Assembly (NCBI RefSeq): GCF_012912105.1
Contig: NZ_QMEA01000011.1
Coordinates: 25,520 to 89,519, forward strand
Direction of reading: 5' to 3'
DNA from: Brasilonema sp. UFV-L1
GTDB lineage: Bacteria > Cyanobacteriota > Cyanobacteriia > Cyanobacteriales > Nostocaceae
Length of the DNA: 64,000 nt
Both the position numbers and the translations under genes were made by a program. The notes under the pieces are model-generated. The model was not told the DNA's origin and did not search any database. It worked only from the letters and a program-made list of their open reading frames with translations. This document shows, one piece after another, positions 8,248 through 18,700 of this stretch; within the stretch, counting starts at the first letter, position 1, and each line of letters begins with the position of its first letter.

Positions 8248-8787
8248 TTAATTTAAAGAATTTATTTTGATATAAGAGCCTACCTTCAAACCCAACTCGG
8301 CGGCTCGTCCTGAACGCAATTCAATGACTTGATTAGACACTGTCTGGGGACCATAAGTAGAACAAGGATCGCTACTGCAAGGAGGTACGGAAGCAGCAAT
8401 GTACAGCACCTTCCCATCCAGCATAAAAACCATATCTAGGGGTACTGGTACATTTTTCATCCAGAAATTTGCTTGGATGGGTGACGGAAACTGAAACAGC
8501 ATTCCACGGTTGTCAGGCAAAGTTGGGCGATACATCAACCCCATCGCTTGTTGTTGGGGTGTTTGCGCGACTTCTAACTGAATTTTTGTACCATCTGGAA
8601 TAATCGCCACCGCTGAAATCGGTAGTTGTTGACCTGTATTTTTAGTAGATGGTTTTTGCTTTGAAGACATTGGTGCTTGAGATTGAGAACTAGGCGTAGC
8701 GGTGGGGAGAACTGCTGGTGTTGGAGCAGAACAGCTCGCTAGCAAAACACACAAAATTATAGATAGCAAACCTGGCAAAATTATCAT
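8248..8787 (-). CDS. DUF192 family lipoprotein
   Basis: The 179-residue precursor has a lipoprotein signal: a hydrophobic stretch at 1-18 followed by the lipobox LLASC, with Cys19 or so as the lipidation site. A low-complexity Pro/Ser linker follows to about residue 55. The DUF192 domain spans about 60-175 with VAQTPQQQAMGLMYR, MLFQFPSPIQANFWMKNV and PLDMVFML, ending in VIELRSGRAAELGLKVG. DUF192 proteins are exported and their function is poorly defined. It is probably anchored on the periplasmic face. A CSSDPC pair near residue 137 could form a disulfide. Confidence 0.92.
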   Translation of the reverse strand: MIILPGLLSIILCVLLASCSAPTPAVLPTATPSSQSQAPMSSKQKPSTKNTGQQLPISAVAIIPDGTKIQLEVAQTPQQQAMGLMYRPTLPDNRGMLFQFPSPIQANFWMKNVPVPLDMVFMLDGKVLYIAASVPPCSSDPCSTYGPQTVSNQVIELRSGRAAELGLKVGSYIKINSLN

Positions 8788-8935
8788 AGCAATTTTAGTT
8801 ATTAATTATGAATTATTAGTGGTTCACCAAACAAACTTTGACGAGTTGCTTACACAAAAAATCTTATTCTCTGCTCTGTGAAGCTTACTTTAAACAGTTT
8901 TATACCCCTACTTTCTTGATTTTCCCCACCTGTGT

Positions 8936-9622
8936 TCAAGTCTCTCTCAAGACGTAACCGACACCCCGCACTGTTTGAATGAGTCGCTTTTGACCTTGAT
9001 CTTCTATTTTCAATCGCAAGTAGCGAATATACACTTCAATCACATTCGACTCGCCCATAAAGTCGTAACCCCAAACATTTTCCAGAATTTGTTCGCGAGT
9101 TAATACTTCACGGGGATGTTCCATCAGATACTTAAGCAACTCAAATTCTTTCATTGTTAAGTCAATCGCTCGTCCATTGAGTATAGCGCGGCGCGTTGCT
9201 ATATCTAAAACGAGGTCGCCAAAACGTAATTGCTCGGAAGTATCGATATCAGGCTTCAAGTATAAACGAACCAAGTTCAAAAAATCCTCGGAGCGGTAAG
9301 GCTTGAGAAAGTAATCATCAGCTCCAGCTTCCAAGCAAGCGACGCGATCATCAACTGTATCGCGTGCCATAAGTACCAAGACAGGCGATCGCATTCCAGT
9401 CGTTCTAAAATTTTTACATAGCGAGAGTCCTGATTCACCTGCTAGCATTCGGTCAATGACAACTAAAGCAGGTTGGCGATCACAGCTAGATTGTATACCT
9501 TTTGTCCCATCATGAGCCACGATGGGATCATAACCAGCTTCTTTTAAATCGAAAGCAAGCTGATTCGCAAGGTTTTCATCGCTTTCAATCACCAAAACAC
9601 AAGGATTATGAGCAAGTATCAT
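8936..9622 (-). CDS. nblR: OmpR/PhoB-type response regulator, NblR-like
   Basis: The 228-residue protein has a receiver domain (1-120) and a winged-helix DNA-binding domain (about 130-225, ending RLIQTVRGVGYVLRET). The phospho-acceptor is Asp57 (VVIDRMLAGE) and the conserved Lys is Lys107 (FLKPY). The usual Thr/Ser switch residue is Met85 (VLMARD), and the acidic pocket reads ESDEN. From memory the sequence matches the cyanobacterial NblR group, which controls phycobilisome breakdown under nutrient stress and can act without phosphorylation. The symbol is by resemblance, not a search. No histidine kinase is adjacent. Confidence 0.75.
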   Translation of the reverse strand: MILAHNPCVLVIESDENLANQLAFDLKEAGYDPIVAHDGTKGIQSSCDRQPALVVIDRMLAGESGLSLCKNFRTTGMRSPVLVLMARDTVDDRVACLEAGADDYFLKPYRSEDFLNLVRLYLKPDIDTSEQLRFGDLVLDIATRRAILNGRAIDLTMKEFELLKYLMEHPREVLTREQILENVWGYDFMGESNVIEVYIRYLRLKIEDQGQKRLIQTVRGVGYVLRET

Positions 9623-10077
9623 ATTAATTTTAGATGTTCGATTTGAGATTTTGAAGCCACTTAGCCCTTGAAGGTTCCCAAGGTTGAATGCACAAGCGCG
9701 TGGTTTCCTCTCGTTGAGTGTAAGTGGCGTGATTTACATTAAGTTGGTAGAAATGCAATTTACTGGTTTTTGATGATTCATCAATCTTTAGCTGACACGT
9801 CTTCTACCTACTATGTTTTAGCAGGTACAAGTATCTGCCATATTAATCACAGATACAGTCATTTTAAGCACTAATTTAAAATCTGGCTGACACTTGCTTA
9901 CGCCCCCATTGATGCATCATTGAGGACTAAGGTGAGGTTTCTTTGGCTGATGACTTGTCTGAAAAGTCAAAAAACACTATTTCTTATCATCAACCAAATT
10001 TATCCACAATCCCAAATCCTGCTAGTACACCGATTCACTAATGCCAAAAACCCGGAATAGTTTTCAGGAAGACCGAA
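9623..10077. other. Intergenic, no gene recognised
   Basis: There are no coding frames with family patterns on either strand. It should contain the promoter of the regulator gene ending at 8936. No classic hairpin or known regulatory motif was recognised. Confidence 0.4.
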
Positions 10078-10084
10078 ATGATTA

Positions 10085-10265
10085 ATCAGTTACCAGTTAC
10101 CAGTTACCAGTTATCAGTTACCAGTTATCAGTTGTCAGTTATCAGTTATCAGTTGTCAGTTATCAAGCAGATTTTTTGTTCACTGTGTACTGTGTACTGT
10201 TCATTGTGTACTGTTTACTGTTTACTGTTTACTGTTTACTGTTTACTGTTCATTGTTCATCGTGT
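10085..10265. repeat. Two heptamer tandem arrays
   Basis: The first array (10085-10163) is built from CAGTTAC/CAGTTAT/CAGTTGT units. The second (10180-10263) is built from TACTGTT/TTACTGT units with variants. Both are the intergenic short tandem repeats of heterocyst-forming cyanobacteria. The plus-strand frame that spans them is a by-product of the repeats. Confidence 0.9.
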
Positions 10266-10280
10266 ACTGATAGCGGTGTT

Positions 10281-11204
10281 CTAGGGTAATTCCACAGAAG
10301 TGGGTTTCGCAATGTGTGGTAAACCCCAACCCAGTTTTTCTCGTAAAATCCGGAAAAACTCTGGGGGTTGCAAGCGAACAAACCGGGCGCAGTAGTGTGA
10401 TTTCTCTACATAAACTCTATCGTCTGGCATAACATAGCACCCGCCATTACCATCCACAACCATAACTAATCGAGGAGTATTCACTGGGTAGATCGTCACT
10501 GGTTCACTATCTGGAAAGACTAATGCTCTAGAAGCTAGAGAATGAGGACAAATGGGTACAAGCTGTAGTACGGGGACACCTGGAGTCACGACTGGACCCC
10601 CAGCACTCAACGAATATGCTGTAGAACCTGTTGGCGTAGATATAATCACACCATCAGCTGCAATGTCTACTGGTGCATGCCGACCGACTGCTATTTCAAA
10701 ATGACACATAGAGGTCAATGGCTCGCGATGCAGCACCATCTCATTTAAGCACAGAGCTTCCCACAGTAAAGAATCCCCTCGAAAAACCTTGATGGTGAGC
10801 ATTGCTCTTTCCTCAATCTCATAATCACCCAAGAGCAACTTTTCTATTGCTTGAGGTAATTGATTGAGGTAAGTTTCCGTCAAAAACCCCATGTGCCCAG
10901 TGTTGATAGTTAACATTGGGATACCACAAGGGGCGACTAAGCGAGAAGCCGCTAGAACTGTACCGTCTCCTCCTAACACCACCGCGAATTTCATATCTGA
11001 ATCAAATCCGGGAGGTGTTAGTCCATCTATGGGGGTGTGGCATACGGGACTTTCGGGAGTAGAGTAACCCAATATTCCACCAACAGCTGTTGTGATGCAG
11101 ATATCCCAACCTGCACCCGTGAAACTGTCTTTCAGTTCGATAGCGATGCGACTCGCTATCGGCTTAACGTCATTATAGATAATGCCTGCTTTGGGCACAC
11201 TCAA
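10281..11204 (-). CDS. nadK: NAD(+) kinase
   Basis: The 307-residue enzyme phosphorylates NAD to NADP with ATP. The nucleotide-binding GGDGTVL motif is near residue 76, and [13 protein letters not shown] follows near 98. The family signature [21 protein letters not shown] lies near 183, with the late [13 protein letters not shown] strand typical of NadK. The length matches the longer of the two NAD kinase types found in cyanobacteria. It is followed on the same strand by heptamer repeats, and lies about 130 bp downstream of the ycf39-like gene. Confidence 0.95.
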   Translation of the reverse strand: MSVPKAGIIYNDVKPIASRIAIELKDSFTGAGWDICITTAVGGILGYSTPESPVCHTPIDGLTPPGFDSDMKFAVVLGGDGTVLAASRLVAPCGIPMLTINTGHMGFLTETYLNQLPQAIEKLLLGDYEIEERAMLTIKVFRGDSLLWEALCLNEMVLHREPLTSMCHFEIAVGRHAPVDIAADGVIISTPTGSTAYSLSAGGPVVTPGVPVLQLVPICPHSLASRALVFPDSEPVTIYPVNTPRLVMVVDGNGGCYVMPDDRVYVEKSHYCARFVRLQPPEFFRILREKLGWGLPHIAKPTSVELP

Positions 11205-11335
11205 ATATCCAACTACTGGTGACGCATTTTATTACATTAATCGTTACACATTTTGACTCTTTAGTCATTAATCCTTTGTCATTTGTCATTTGTTTTATGT
11301 GTCATCACTCGTGACTCATGACTTATGACTGATAA

Positions 11336-12325
11336 CTACTGATTATTGGTTTTCTTAAACGGGGATCTTTTTGGTTTTTGCTTTTTGGGCTGAACTTTCT
11401 CGTAGTCTAGCTCCTTAAGCTTCTTCATAATTCTGTTAAAGTACTCTTGCAGGTAATTTTCTAAGGTGGTGGTTTCGTTTGGATCTAATCCAAAAACCTG
11501 ATAAACTTCTTCCATTGGGGCACTTAAGGGTCTACCACTGGCGATGACTTCTGTAAAGGCAAGTCTGTCTGCGACGTTCCATCCCCACTGAAAAAAGCGT
11601 ATGAATCGGCGCATGGTACGTAGTAAGTTTATTGGCATCCGCGTCACTCGTGCTTCCTTTCCAGACAAACGTTCACACAAACTAATAATTTCCTCGGCAC
11701 TCCAAGCGCGAGTTCCTACCACTGGAAAAGTTTGCTTTTCGGTTTCTGGGACTTTCAAAGCACGGATGGCAAATTTAGCAACATCTTGAGTGTCCATATA
11801 GCCAATGGGAGACGATTCTCCTGTCACCCAAACAGGCTGTCCTTCCAATATGGGAATTCCATATTGACCAATTAAGCCTTGCATGAAGCCAGCAAGTTGC
11901 AAGATGGTGTAATTCAAACCAGACTCAGCCAAAAACAGCTCTGTACACCGCTTAATTTCCATTAGCGGCACATCTGGGTATTTTTCAGCATCGAGTATCG
12001 AAAAAAAGATAAAACGTTCGACGCCTGCAGCAACAGACTCTTGAATCAAAGAGACCTTGCCTTCCCAATCGACTTGTTTAATACTCAGAGAATCTGTAGG
12101 ACGAGATGTTGCTGCATCAATGACTGCTGTCACACCTTCAAGTGCTGCTGTTAACGTATGACGATAACACAAATCTCCCCGTACAAGTTCCGCTCCCCAC
12201 TCTTTTAAAAAAGTAGCTTTCTTTGGACTCCGAACAAGACAGCGGACTTTATACCCCTCATCGATGGCACGACGAGCCACTTGTCTCCCTAAGGTGCCAG
12301 TGGCACCAACTATTAATAATGTCAT
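11336..12325 (-). CDS. ycf39: Ycf39-like NmrA/atypical SDR family protein
   Basis: The 329-residue protein begins with a Rossmann nucleotide-binding motif, LLIVGATGTLGRQVARRA. It continues with RCLVRSPKKATFLKEWGAELVRGDL, the pattern of cyanobacterial and plastid Ycf39. Ycf39 works with Hlip proteins in early photosystem II assembly, near chlorophyll delivery. It lacks the classical SDR Tyr-Lys pair, as expected for NmrA-like members. The last 30 residues are basic (KKQKPKRSPFKK) and may contact membranes. It neighbours petM, on the same strand. Confidence 0.88.
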   Translation of the reverse strand: MTLLIVGATGTLGRQVARRAIDEGYKVRCLVRSPKKATFLKEWGAELVRGDLCYRHTLTAALEGVTAVIDAATSRPTDSLSIKQVDWEGKVSLIQESVAAGVERFIFFSILDAEKYPDVPLMEIKRCTELFLAESGLNYTILQLAGFMQGLIGQYGIPILEGQPVWVTGESSPIGYMDTQDVAKFAIRALKVPETEKQTFPVVGTRAWSAEEIISLCERLSGKEARVTRMPINLLRTMRRFIRFFQWGWNVADRLAFTEVIASGRPLSAPMEEVYQVFGLDPNETTTLENYLQEYFNRIMKKLKELDYEKVQPKKQKPKRSPFKKTNNQ

Positions 12326-12464
12326 GAGGGCTTTTTACAAATTTTAAAGTTTTATGAATAAAATCTTATCAGACTTGTTTATGCAAACAAAAGTTTACAT
12401 GCTTGTCAAGCGCGTATACGAGACAAAGAGACTTTATCGCCTCTTGCCTCGATAGCGTGCCCCT

Positions 12465-12578
12465 TTAAAGGGATTCCTCTTCTCCACCCTGAATTTTCAG
12501 CAACAAAGTGCCTAAACCCCAGCCTACAAAGATTAATCCGAAGGAAAACAGAGCTGCATTCAACATTTCGCCGCTCAT
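12465..12578 (-). CDS. petM: Cytochrome b6-f complex subunit 7 (PetM)
   Basis: This is a 37-residue single-span thylakoid protein found by reading the reverse strand: [20 protein letters not shown], then [17 protein letters not shown]. It is nearly the textbook PetM sequence, with one membrane helix at about residues 5-28 and an acidic tail. The ATG at 12578 has a good ribosome-binding site (AAAGGAG, about 11 nt upstream). A longer overlapping frame in another register (12406-12645) is a shadow. It lies upstream of ycf39 on the same strand, separated by about 140 bp. Confidence 0.95.
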   Translation of the reverse strand: MSGEMLNAALFSFGLIFVGWGLGTLLLKIQGGEEESL

Positions 12579-12873
12579 CGCTGTAATTCTCCTTTGTTAA
12601 TTGTTTAATTAAGTTAAGTTTACCAGAGCCTGAAAGAACTGCCATAGTATTAGACTTGTGTAAAACATTGTAAACTTGCCGACACCCTAAGTCGTCCTGC
12701 TTGTCTTGTTGTCCTTATTGCCTTCAGGGCTTCAGGTAGAACCTTTAGTAGGTAAGCTGCTCATCCACTCTTATTTTTTTGACCTCTTGCTTTGCTCCCG
12801 GTATTCTTAAAATCAGAAATTTTGGCAGAAATTTTGGCAGAAATTTTGGTTTCTCATTCAGGCACTTCTAAAC

Positions 12874-13803
12874 ATGATTCAGGGAAACATCAAAGTCATT
12901 GATGCTGTAAGCAACAAAGCTGTCCCCTTACCTGTGACTCCAGGAACTTCATTGCTAGCCACAAATTCGTTTCAATTCTTAAATGAATTAAACATTGATC
13001 GCCTCTATATGTCAGCCTGTGAAATGCCTGAAGTGATTGTTCGCGAGCATTTACTGACACTGCAACTGAGTCCGCAGCATTTATTTGAAACTTGGGAAGA
13101 CGGACAACTCAAACAGATTCATAAAGGGGTTGGGAGTGTTACACTAGCTCCGGCTGGGTTCAGGTTTCGCGGTAGATGGGATCGCGATGTTGAGATTTTG
13201 ATTTTGACGCTTAAACCTGCTGCGATACGCGGAGCGTCAAGCCGGAGGCTTATCGCAAAGTGTGCAGCCCAATTACATGATACCAATCAAACTGAACTCG
13301 TCCGCTGTACTGGCAGACTGGACTCGCAGATTTGGCATCTTGGGTTAGCCTTAGAAGCTGAATTCAAAGAGGGAAATCCTAATTGTCGATACTTTTGGGA
13401 ATCTCTGACGAATGCTTTAGCGCTGAGAGTACTCAAGCAATATTCAGCCAAAGAGCCAAAAATTCAACACTACTGCGGTGGTTTATCACCTCACCAATTG
13501 AGACGCACGATTGAGTACATTAACGATAACCTCGCAACCCATCTCTCGTTGAATGTTCTCGCGGCGATGCTTGGTATGAGTCCATACTACTTTGAGCGAT
13601 TATTCAAACAATCCGTTGGATGCACGCCTCACCAATACATTCTCCAACGTCGAATAGAAAGAGCCAAGCAACTGTTGCGAACAACCCAGCTATCAATCAT
13701 GGAAATCGCATTCCAAGTTGGCTGCAAAAACCACAGCCATTTCTCAAAACTGTTTCGGAAGTTGACAGGAATATCTCCTAGAACTTATCGCAATTCACTT
13801 TAA
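12874..13803 (+). CDS. AraC-family transcriptional regulator
   Basis: The 309-residue protein has two C-terminal helix-turn-helix motifs at about 210-309: LSLNVLAAMLGMSPYYFERLFKQ, then IMEIAFQVGCKNHSHFSKLFRKLTGISPRTYR. Together they make a full AraC/XylS domain. The N-terminal half would sense an unknown ligand. Residues at about 119-127 (RGASSRRLI) are encoded by an SDR5-like element inserted in a HIP1 octamer (13227-13251); without it the chain reads PAAIAKCAAQ. A dehydrogenase gene follows on the same strand 178 bp downstream and is a plausible target. ATG start at 12874. Confidence 0.93.
   Translation: MIQGNIKVIDAVSNKAVPLPVTPGTSLLATNSFQFLNELNIDRLYMSACEMPEVIVREHLLTLQLSPQHLFETWEDGQLKQIHKGVGSVTLAPAGFRFRGRWDRDVEILILTLKPAAIRGASSRRLIAKCAAQLHDTNQTELVRCTGRLDSQIWHLGLALEAEFKEGNPNCRYFWESLTNALALRVLKQYSAKEPKIQHYCGGLSPHQLRRTIEYINDNLATHLSLNVLAAMLGMSPYYFERLFKQSVGCTPHQYILQRRIERAKQLLRTTQLSIMEIAFQVGCKNHSHFSKLFRKLTGISPRTYRNSL
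13222..13256. repeat. SDR5-like element inside a HIP1 octamer, in frame in the AraC gene
   Basis: GCGAT (13222-13226), a 25-bp insert with the core AAGCCGGAGGCTT, then ATCGC (13252-13256). Counting the repeated AT, 27 bp were added, which is nine codons. Removing them restores GCGATCGC and a natural protein sequence. Confidence 0.8.
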
Positions 13804-13980
13804 AGTTCGGCTCAATTTATTGATGGATTCCCCTACACCCCTATACCCTTACCCCCTTACACCCCTTTTGCTGACAAAAGATTTTGCAAATTTAGAACAG
13901 TTTCGCAAGATCTGCCAAGTCAACTTGAGATGGATGCTGATACAGTTTTACAGGTGTTCTAGAAGTCAAGCAGGTAAATT

Positions 13981-14748
13981 ATGGTATCTCTTTCAGGGAA
14001 AGTCGCAATCGTGACTGGTTCATCGCGTGGTATTGGACGGGCGTTAAGCGTAGCTCTGCCGTAGGCAATCGCTCTTCGACTCGGACGCGATGGCGCAAAG
14101 GTAGTTGTCACTTATGCTGGAAATCGAGACAAAGCAGAGGAAGTTGTTTCAGCTATTAAAGCAAATGGTTCAGATGCGATCGCTCTCCAAACAGACCTTT
14201 CCAAACTGGACGACATTCGAGCCTTATTCCAGAAGACGATGAGCCATTTTGGTAAACTGAACATCCTCGTCATCAGCGGGGGAGCGCCCAGACTCACAAA
14301 ACCACTCGTAGAAACCACCGAAGAAGAATTTGATTCTGTTTTCACGTTTAATGCCAAGGGCAACTTCTTTGCCCTCCAGGAAGCCGCTAAACACATGGCT
14401 GACGGTGGGCGCATTGTCACTTTTTCCACTCCGTATACGGTACAGCCTCAACCTAACCTATCTGTCATCGCGGGTAGCAAAGCTGCAATTGAAGCGTTTA
14501 CTTTTGCGCTAGCTTTAGAATTAGGCAATCGAGGAATTACCGTCAACGCCATTATGCCGGGACCAACCACCACTGAATCGTTTGGTGAGATGGTTTCAGC
14601 CGAAGAGCAAGCCCAGTTGAAACAAATTGCACCACTGGGACGATTGGCAGAACCGGAGGATGTTGCTAACGCGGTTGCATTCCTTGTCAGTGATGAGGCG
14701 GCTTATGTGACTGGACATACACTTCACGCCACAGGTGGGTTGGCTTAA
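13981..14748 (+). pseudogene. Short-chain dehydrogenase/reductase, interrupted by a TAG inside a tiny repeat
   Basis: The frame from ATG 13981 starts MVSLSGKVAIVTGSSRGIGR, the SDR nucleotide-binding motif, and reaches a TAG at codon 28 (14062-14064). The same frame then continues to 14748 with the classical SDR features: VVTYAG, LVISGGAP, a catalytic region with Ser and the GSKAAIEAF helix, and the C-terminal TGHTLHATGGLA. The usual catalytic YxxxK Tyr appears replaced (VIAGSKAA). The stop lies in a 24-bp element (14044-14067) inserted into a HIP1 octamer; without it the chain reads GRAIALRLGRDGA. A restart downstream would lack the NADP-binding loop, so function is doubtful. Confidence 0.88.
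14041..14072. repeat. 24-bp SDR5-like element that introduces a stop codon
   Basis: GCG (14041-14043), insert 14044-14067, ATCGC (14068-14072). The insert is identical, in the opposite strand, to 39380-39403 in the DUF2252 gene. It contains GCGTAGC/GCTCTGC and CCGTAGG; the latter supplies the TAG here. Confidence 0.85.
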
Positions 14749-14766
14749 GTTAAGAAATAACTCGAG
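14649..14766 (+). repeat. 118-bp direct repeat, copy 1 (3' end of the dehydrogenase)
   Basis: This segment codes the last 33 residues of the dehydrogenase plus 18 bp after its stop, ending CTCGAG. It recurs at 21299-21416 with one mismatch (14685 T against 21335 A), exactly 6650 bp away and in the same direction. Confidence 0.95.
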
Positions 14767-14810
14767 AAGATAAGAAAAAGGGCAAAAAAGCAAACTTTCA
14801 ATTCAAACAA

Positions 14811-15007
14811 TAGACTTCTTACAAAAATGCTTGAAATGTCATGTTGAGCGAAGCGAAACATCTCTTGAGATTCTGAGGCTTCGCCGCGCCAAGGCGTTAG
14901 CGTAGCGTCTTTGAAGGAGATACGCTACACTGCGTTTTGCTGCCCTCCCTTGCCTGCTGCGTTAACAGAATGACATCCACAACTTTTCTGCTTTTGCAAG
15001 AAGTCTA
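14811..15007. mobile_element. MITE-like element A
   Basis: A 197-bp non-coding element with outer inverted ends TAGACTTCTT...AAGAAGTCTA (left 14811, right to 15007). The inner inverted ends are TGTCATGTTGAG and CAGAATGACA. It contains GC-rich sub-repeats (GCGTTAGCGTAGCGTCTTTGAAGG). The related element B is at 19696-19895 in the same direction. There is no transposase. Confidence 0.65.
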
Positions 15008-15334
15008 ATTTGTTGATGAGTCGTTGCTCCAATCTTTGGCGTGGTTACACAACGAATTCTGATGTACATAGAGCTTGTGTTCTCAACAAGTTTTTGCAAC
15101 ACAACCATAATATTGACATTTTTCTTTGAAGAATAGAAACTAAGACTAGGGTGGTAAGAGTGTGAGTGAAGCGATTAGTAATTAGTCATTGCAAAGATAT
15201 AGAAGGAAGGTTATTTCCTTTAGTTTGAAAAGCTTATGTAGCGAAATGGATAAATTTTACACCGCAAAATAAAAGTGGCTAAGTATCAATGTTTGGAATT
15301 TCTCATTAAGAATCAAGTAAGGATTTGCCAAACT

Positions 15335-15655
15335 ATGAGGAATAGAAAAAGACTTGTAAAAAATGTCATCTCTCTGATTGTAACTCTTGGTATTACTACG
15401 ATTAGCAGTAGTGCGACTGATGCCCGTTCTTTAAAAGGAAATACAGAAAAAGGAGCGAATTCTGTTTCCAATTGTATTAGAAATCACAAGGAAAAACCAA
15501 CTCCACTAAAAGTGAACCGAATTCCTAGTACTGGTAACAAACAAACGGACGATTCGAGTTCTTGTTATGCGTGTCGTAGAACTAGAAGGGGTTGCAGCTA
15601 TGTACTATTACCATGTTCTAATGCATATGATACTTGCAATTGTGAGCGTGAGTAG
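15335..15655 (+). CDS. Small secreted Cys-rich protein of unknown function
   Basis: I chose the ATG at 15335 (a frame from GTG 15275 adds 20 residues) because it gives a classical signal peptide. MRNRKRLVKNV is positively charged, ISLIVTLGITTI is hydrophobic, and likely cleavage follows SSSATDA. The mature part of about 76 residues has one Cys near its start (SNCIRNH) and six packed in the last 33 residues (CYACRRTRRGC, then CSNAYDTCNC). That suggests disulfide bonding outside the cytoplasm. I do not recognise the family. It converges on the CHAT protein gene, with ends 112 bp apart, inside the island bracketed by the 118-bp repeat. A toxin-like or adhesive peptide is possible but unproven. 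Confidence 0.65.
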   Translation: MRNRKRLVKNVISLIVTLGITTISSSATDARSLKGNTEKGANSVSNCIRNHKEKPTPLKVNRIPSTGNKQTDDSSSCYACRRTRRGCSYVLLPCSNAYDTCNCERE

Positions 15656-15766
15656 CCCGTTGAAGGTATGTAAAGCTTTGCACAGAAAACTTTTTTATTT
15701 TTAATTCTGTTTAGTGTACTCAATTAGGAATCCTGTAATTTCAGGGTTCTTTCTCTTGTTGATGTA

Positions 15767-18700
15767 CTAAATTTTGTTATCATAACCCAGCAATTCCAAG
15801 ACCGCTTGGATTATTTTAGATATACTCAATAAAGAAATAGTGTGGTTTTCATCGTCTGCTATCTCTTGCTTTTGGTAACCTATATTTATAGCTTTCTCTG
15901 AATTACTTTGTTTTTTATAGATAGATTCGAATCCACCCAGAATCTCTTTTACATCTCGAACCAGTTTATTCTGATTTTCATCTAATGAGGAATTTTTATT
16001 TTTTATCAGTTGGTTTATCGTATTTAATGCTTGACAAAAATACCTTTCAGCATCTGGATACTGTTCTAATGTATAATTAGTAAAACCCAAGTTTTTTTTA
16101 TCTTGCACTATCTTGAAGTGATCGCCTAACACTCGCCTTCTAATTTCTAAGGCTTGGAGAAAGAAGTTTTGAGCCGAGCTATAACTTTCCTGTTGATACC
16201 AAACTTTGGCTAAGGAACTCAAAAAAGTAGCTACAGATAGAGGCTCCTGTCCTTGTAAATATTGACTCTGATATAACGCTTGTTGATAAAGAGATTCAGC
16301 TTTTTTATAGAATTTTTGCTCATCTTCATAAAGTTTTTGCTCCTGGTAATGGAGTGCTTGCTCAAAGTAGACCGTACCTAAATTGTGGTAACTTTCAGCA
16401 ATAACAAGATCATCCTCGTTTGAGAGTTGTTGATACATTGTCAACGCTTTATCATAATAGAATTCAGCCTGTTCCCAATGACATTGTTCACGATGCCAAT
16501 ATGCTAAATGGCTGTAACTTTGCGCTATATCTGGGTGCTCTTTAAGTTTAAGTTTTTCTTTTCTGATCTTTAATGCTTCCTCAAGCATCGGTTTAGCTTT
16601 CTTATACTCCCCAATCCAGGAGTATGAGTAACCTAAACCATCCAATATTTTAGCTTTGTCAAGATCTTCCTCTTCCGAGAGTTGCTTTTGGGCTGTGCTG
16701 TAGTTAAATATTGCCTTCCCATAGTTTCCCTGCAACAGGTGTGAAGCTGCTAGCACACTGCAAATTTCCATTACCAAATTCTTAGGTACATCATCGGAAT
16801 ATACCTTTTTCAAGTCGTCTAAGGTTGATGTACACAATTCCACTACTTCTCGCAAACGACTTCTTCTAGAGTTCCAGCGCCTTGCCAAAATCTCTGTCAT
16901 TTCTACTTCTACTTCTATTACATTCCCTAGCTTAGCCAGTCGATGAATCTCTAAAAGTCGTTCCTCTAGAGTTTTTTCTTCTGGCTTGAACCAGAGGTCA
17001 CATAACACATTTGTTGCTTGCCGATATAAATCATGTGAAGAGGTTTCATCCAACTTCTCTATCCAATTTACTACATGCAAAATGCGGGGTACTCGTAGTA
17101 ACTCTTTATCATAACTAACTTCCAAAAGTCCCAAGGCAATAGCCTTTTTTATATGCTGCTCCAAATTCAAATTGGAAATAGTTTGACAAATCTCCTCTAA
17201 CGCCTTCCTCGGTACTGGTAACTCATAAACTAATCCCCGTTGCAACATCTCTCGCATTGGCGGATCTATATCTATTTGTTTCTTCAAGTCTTCTTTTTGT
17301 TTTTTTGTCAAGACTTGCTTTTGTAATTCTACAGGATTGTCTTCCAAACCCTTGAGAGTCTCAATTTTATTGCTTGATTTTTGTAATTTCTCATATAGGA
17401 ACTCCAGCAAGCGGAGATTACCGTCTGCCAGCTTTTTCATTTGCGACTGCCACTTCTCATCTTCCTGAGATTTATTACTAGGGGGAAATAAGTGCTTCCA
17501 CTTTTTCTGTAAATCTGCTCCTCGCATCGCATCCAATGGTTGCTTGTAGAAATTCTGCAATTTAGTAAAGTCGAAATCGTAACGGCAGGTAATAATTATG
17601 CGGTTACTAGAGTAAATTTGTTCAATTGCCCAAACTATTGCATTTAAAACGGTTACTGCTTCTGTTGTGAGCATATACTTATCATTGCGAAGTTCCAAAT
17701 TCTCTTCAAAGTCAACTAGCACCAACAAAAAATGCTTTTCACCATTTTTATGTAACAGCTCAAATACGTCCCTCAAGCGATATTTCAATTCATCACCAGA
17801 GTCTTCTAGCTTTTCCCGAAGTTCCTTGTTCAACTTCTGCGCTAATTTACTCACCAAGCTCTGTTCATCTACTTTTTCCACCCAGACAACTTGCTCATAA
17901 TTCGAGAGTCTGTCGCACAACCTTGCTGCTAAACTAGCTTTACCCAAGCCACCCATGCCATGAATCAACACTCCTGTCTTTTCGATTAGCTCTCGCAAGC
18001 AGTTTTGTATCTGACGGCGACGACCGACAAAACTTTCACGGGTAGCGACTTTTCTGTTTCCGTCTTGCTCAAATAACCTGGGGGCTACTGATGGTCGTGG
18101 TGCTGGTTTTCGTCGAGGAGTGTTCCAGGGCGTGACTAACTCTCCTGGTAAAGTCTCTTTTGTGTAAAGCCGCAATAGATGCCAATCTCGCGCGTTATTT
18201 CTAATCAATTCCTTGTAGGTCTGAGCAACTGCTTGAGCTACCTGCATCCCTTGTGACAATTGCTGATACAAAACTTTTGCTGCTAGTGTTGCATCTTTGT
18301 CTGAAACACTGTTACCCCAACCTAAAACTGCTTGCACTCTTGATTCCAGTAACTCTTGTGCCAAAGAAGATACAGCTCCCAACCGACTTGCTCGTCCAGT
18401 ATGACAACCTGAGAGAAATACTAGTTCGGGTAGTCGGTATGGTATTGCATCAACTATATCCCTGGCGCTAGCATGATAAGCCTCACCTGTTACCGTCTCT
18501 GTGATAAAGGAAGGTTTTCCATCTTTACTTCCACCTTTAGTGGCATGACCTGTCAGGTGTAAAATGTCAAAAGTTCCCTCCCCATTAGGGTTAATTACTT
18601 CCTTCAAACCTTCCAAAGAACCGCTTTCTTCCACAATCAAAGCTAAGGATTTTTCTGGCGATCGCACTTTCGTTGCTTCTAGAATACGTGCTTCCTCAGT

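Noticed and set aside
10078..10284. Gene for a Gln/Leu/Ser repeat protein
   Set aside because: The whole frame is made of heptamer arrays (CAGTTAC, TACTGTT) of the intergenic type.
12406..12645. 79-residue minus-strand protein
   Set aside because: It overlaps petM in another frame; petM is certain, so this is a shadow.
13820..14014. Small plus-strand gene before the dehydrogenase
   Set aside because: Its first part is a CCTACACCC-type tandem repeat, it overlaps the dehydrogenase start, and no family is recognisable.
15335..15655. Precursor peptide of the NHLM export system
   Set aside because: It has a Sec-type signal peptide instead of a long NHLP/Nif11 leader with a GG/GA site, and it is 8.7 kb from the exporter.
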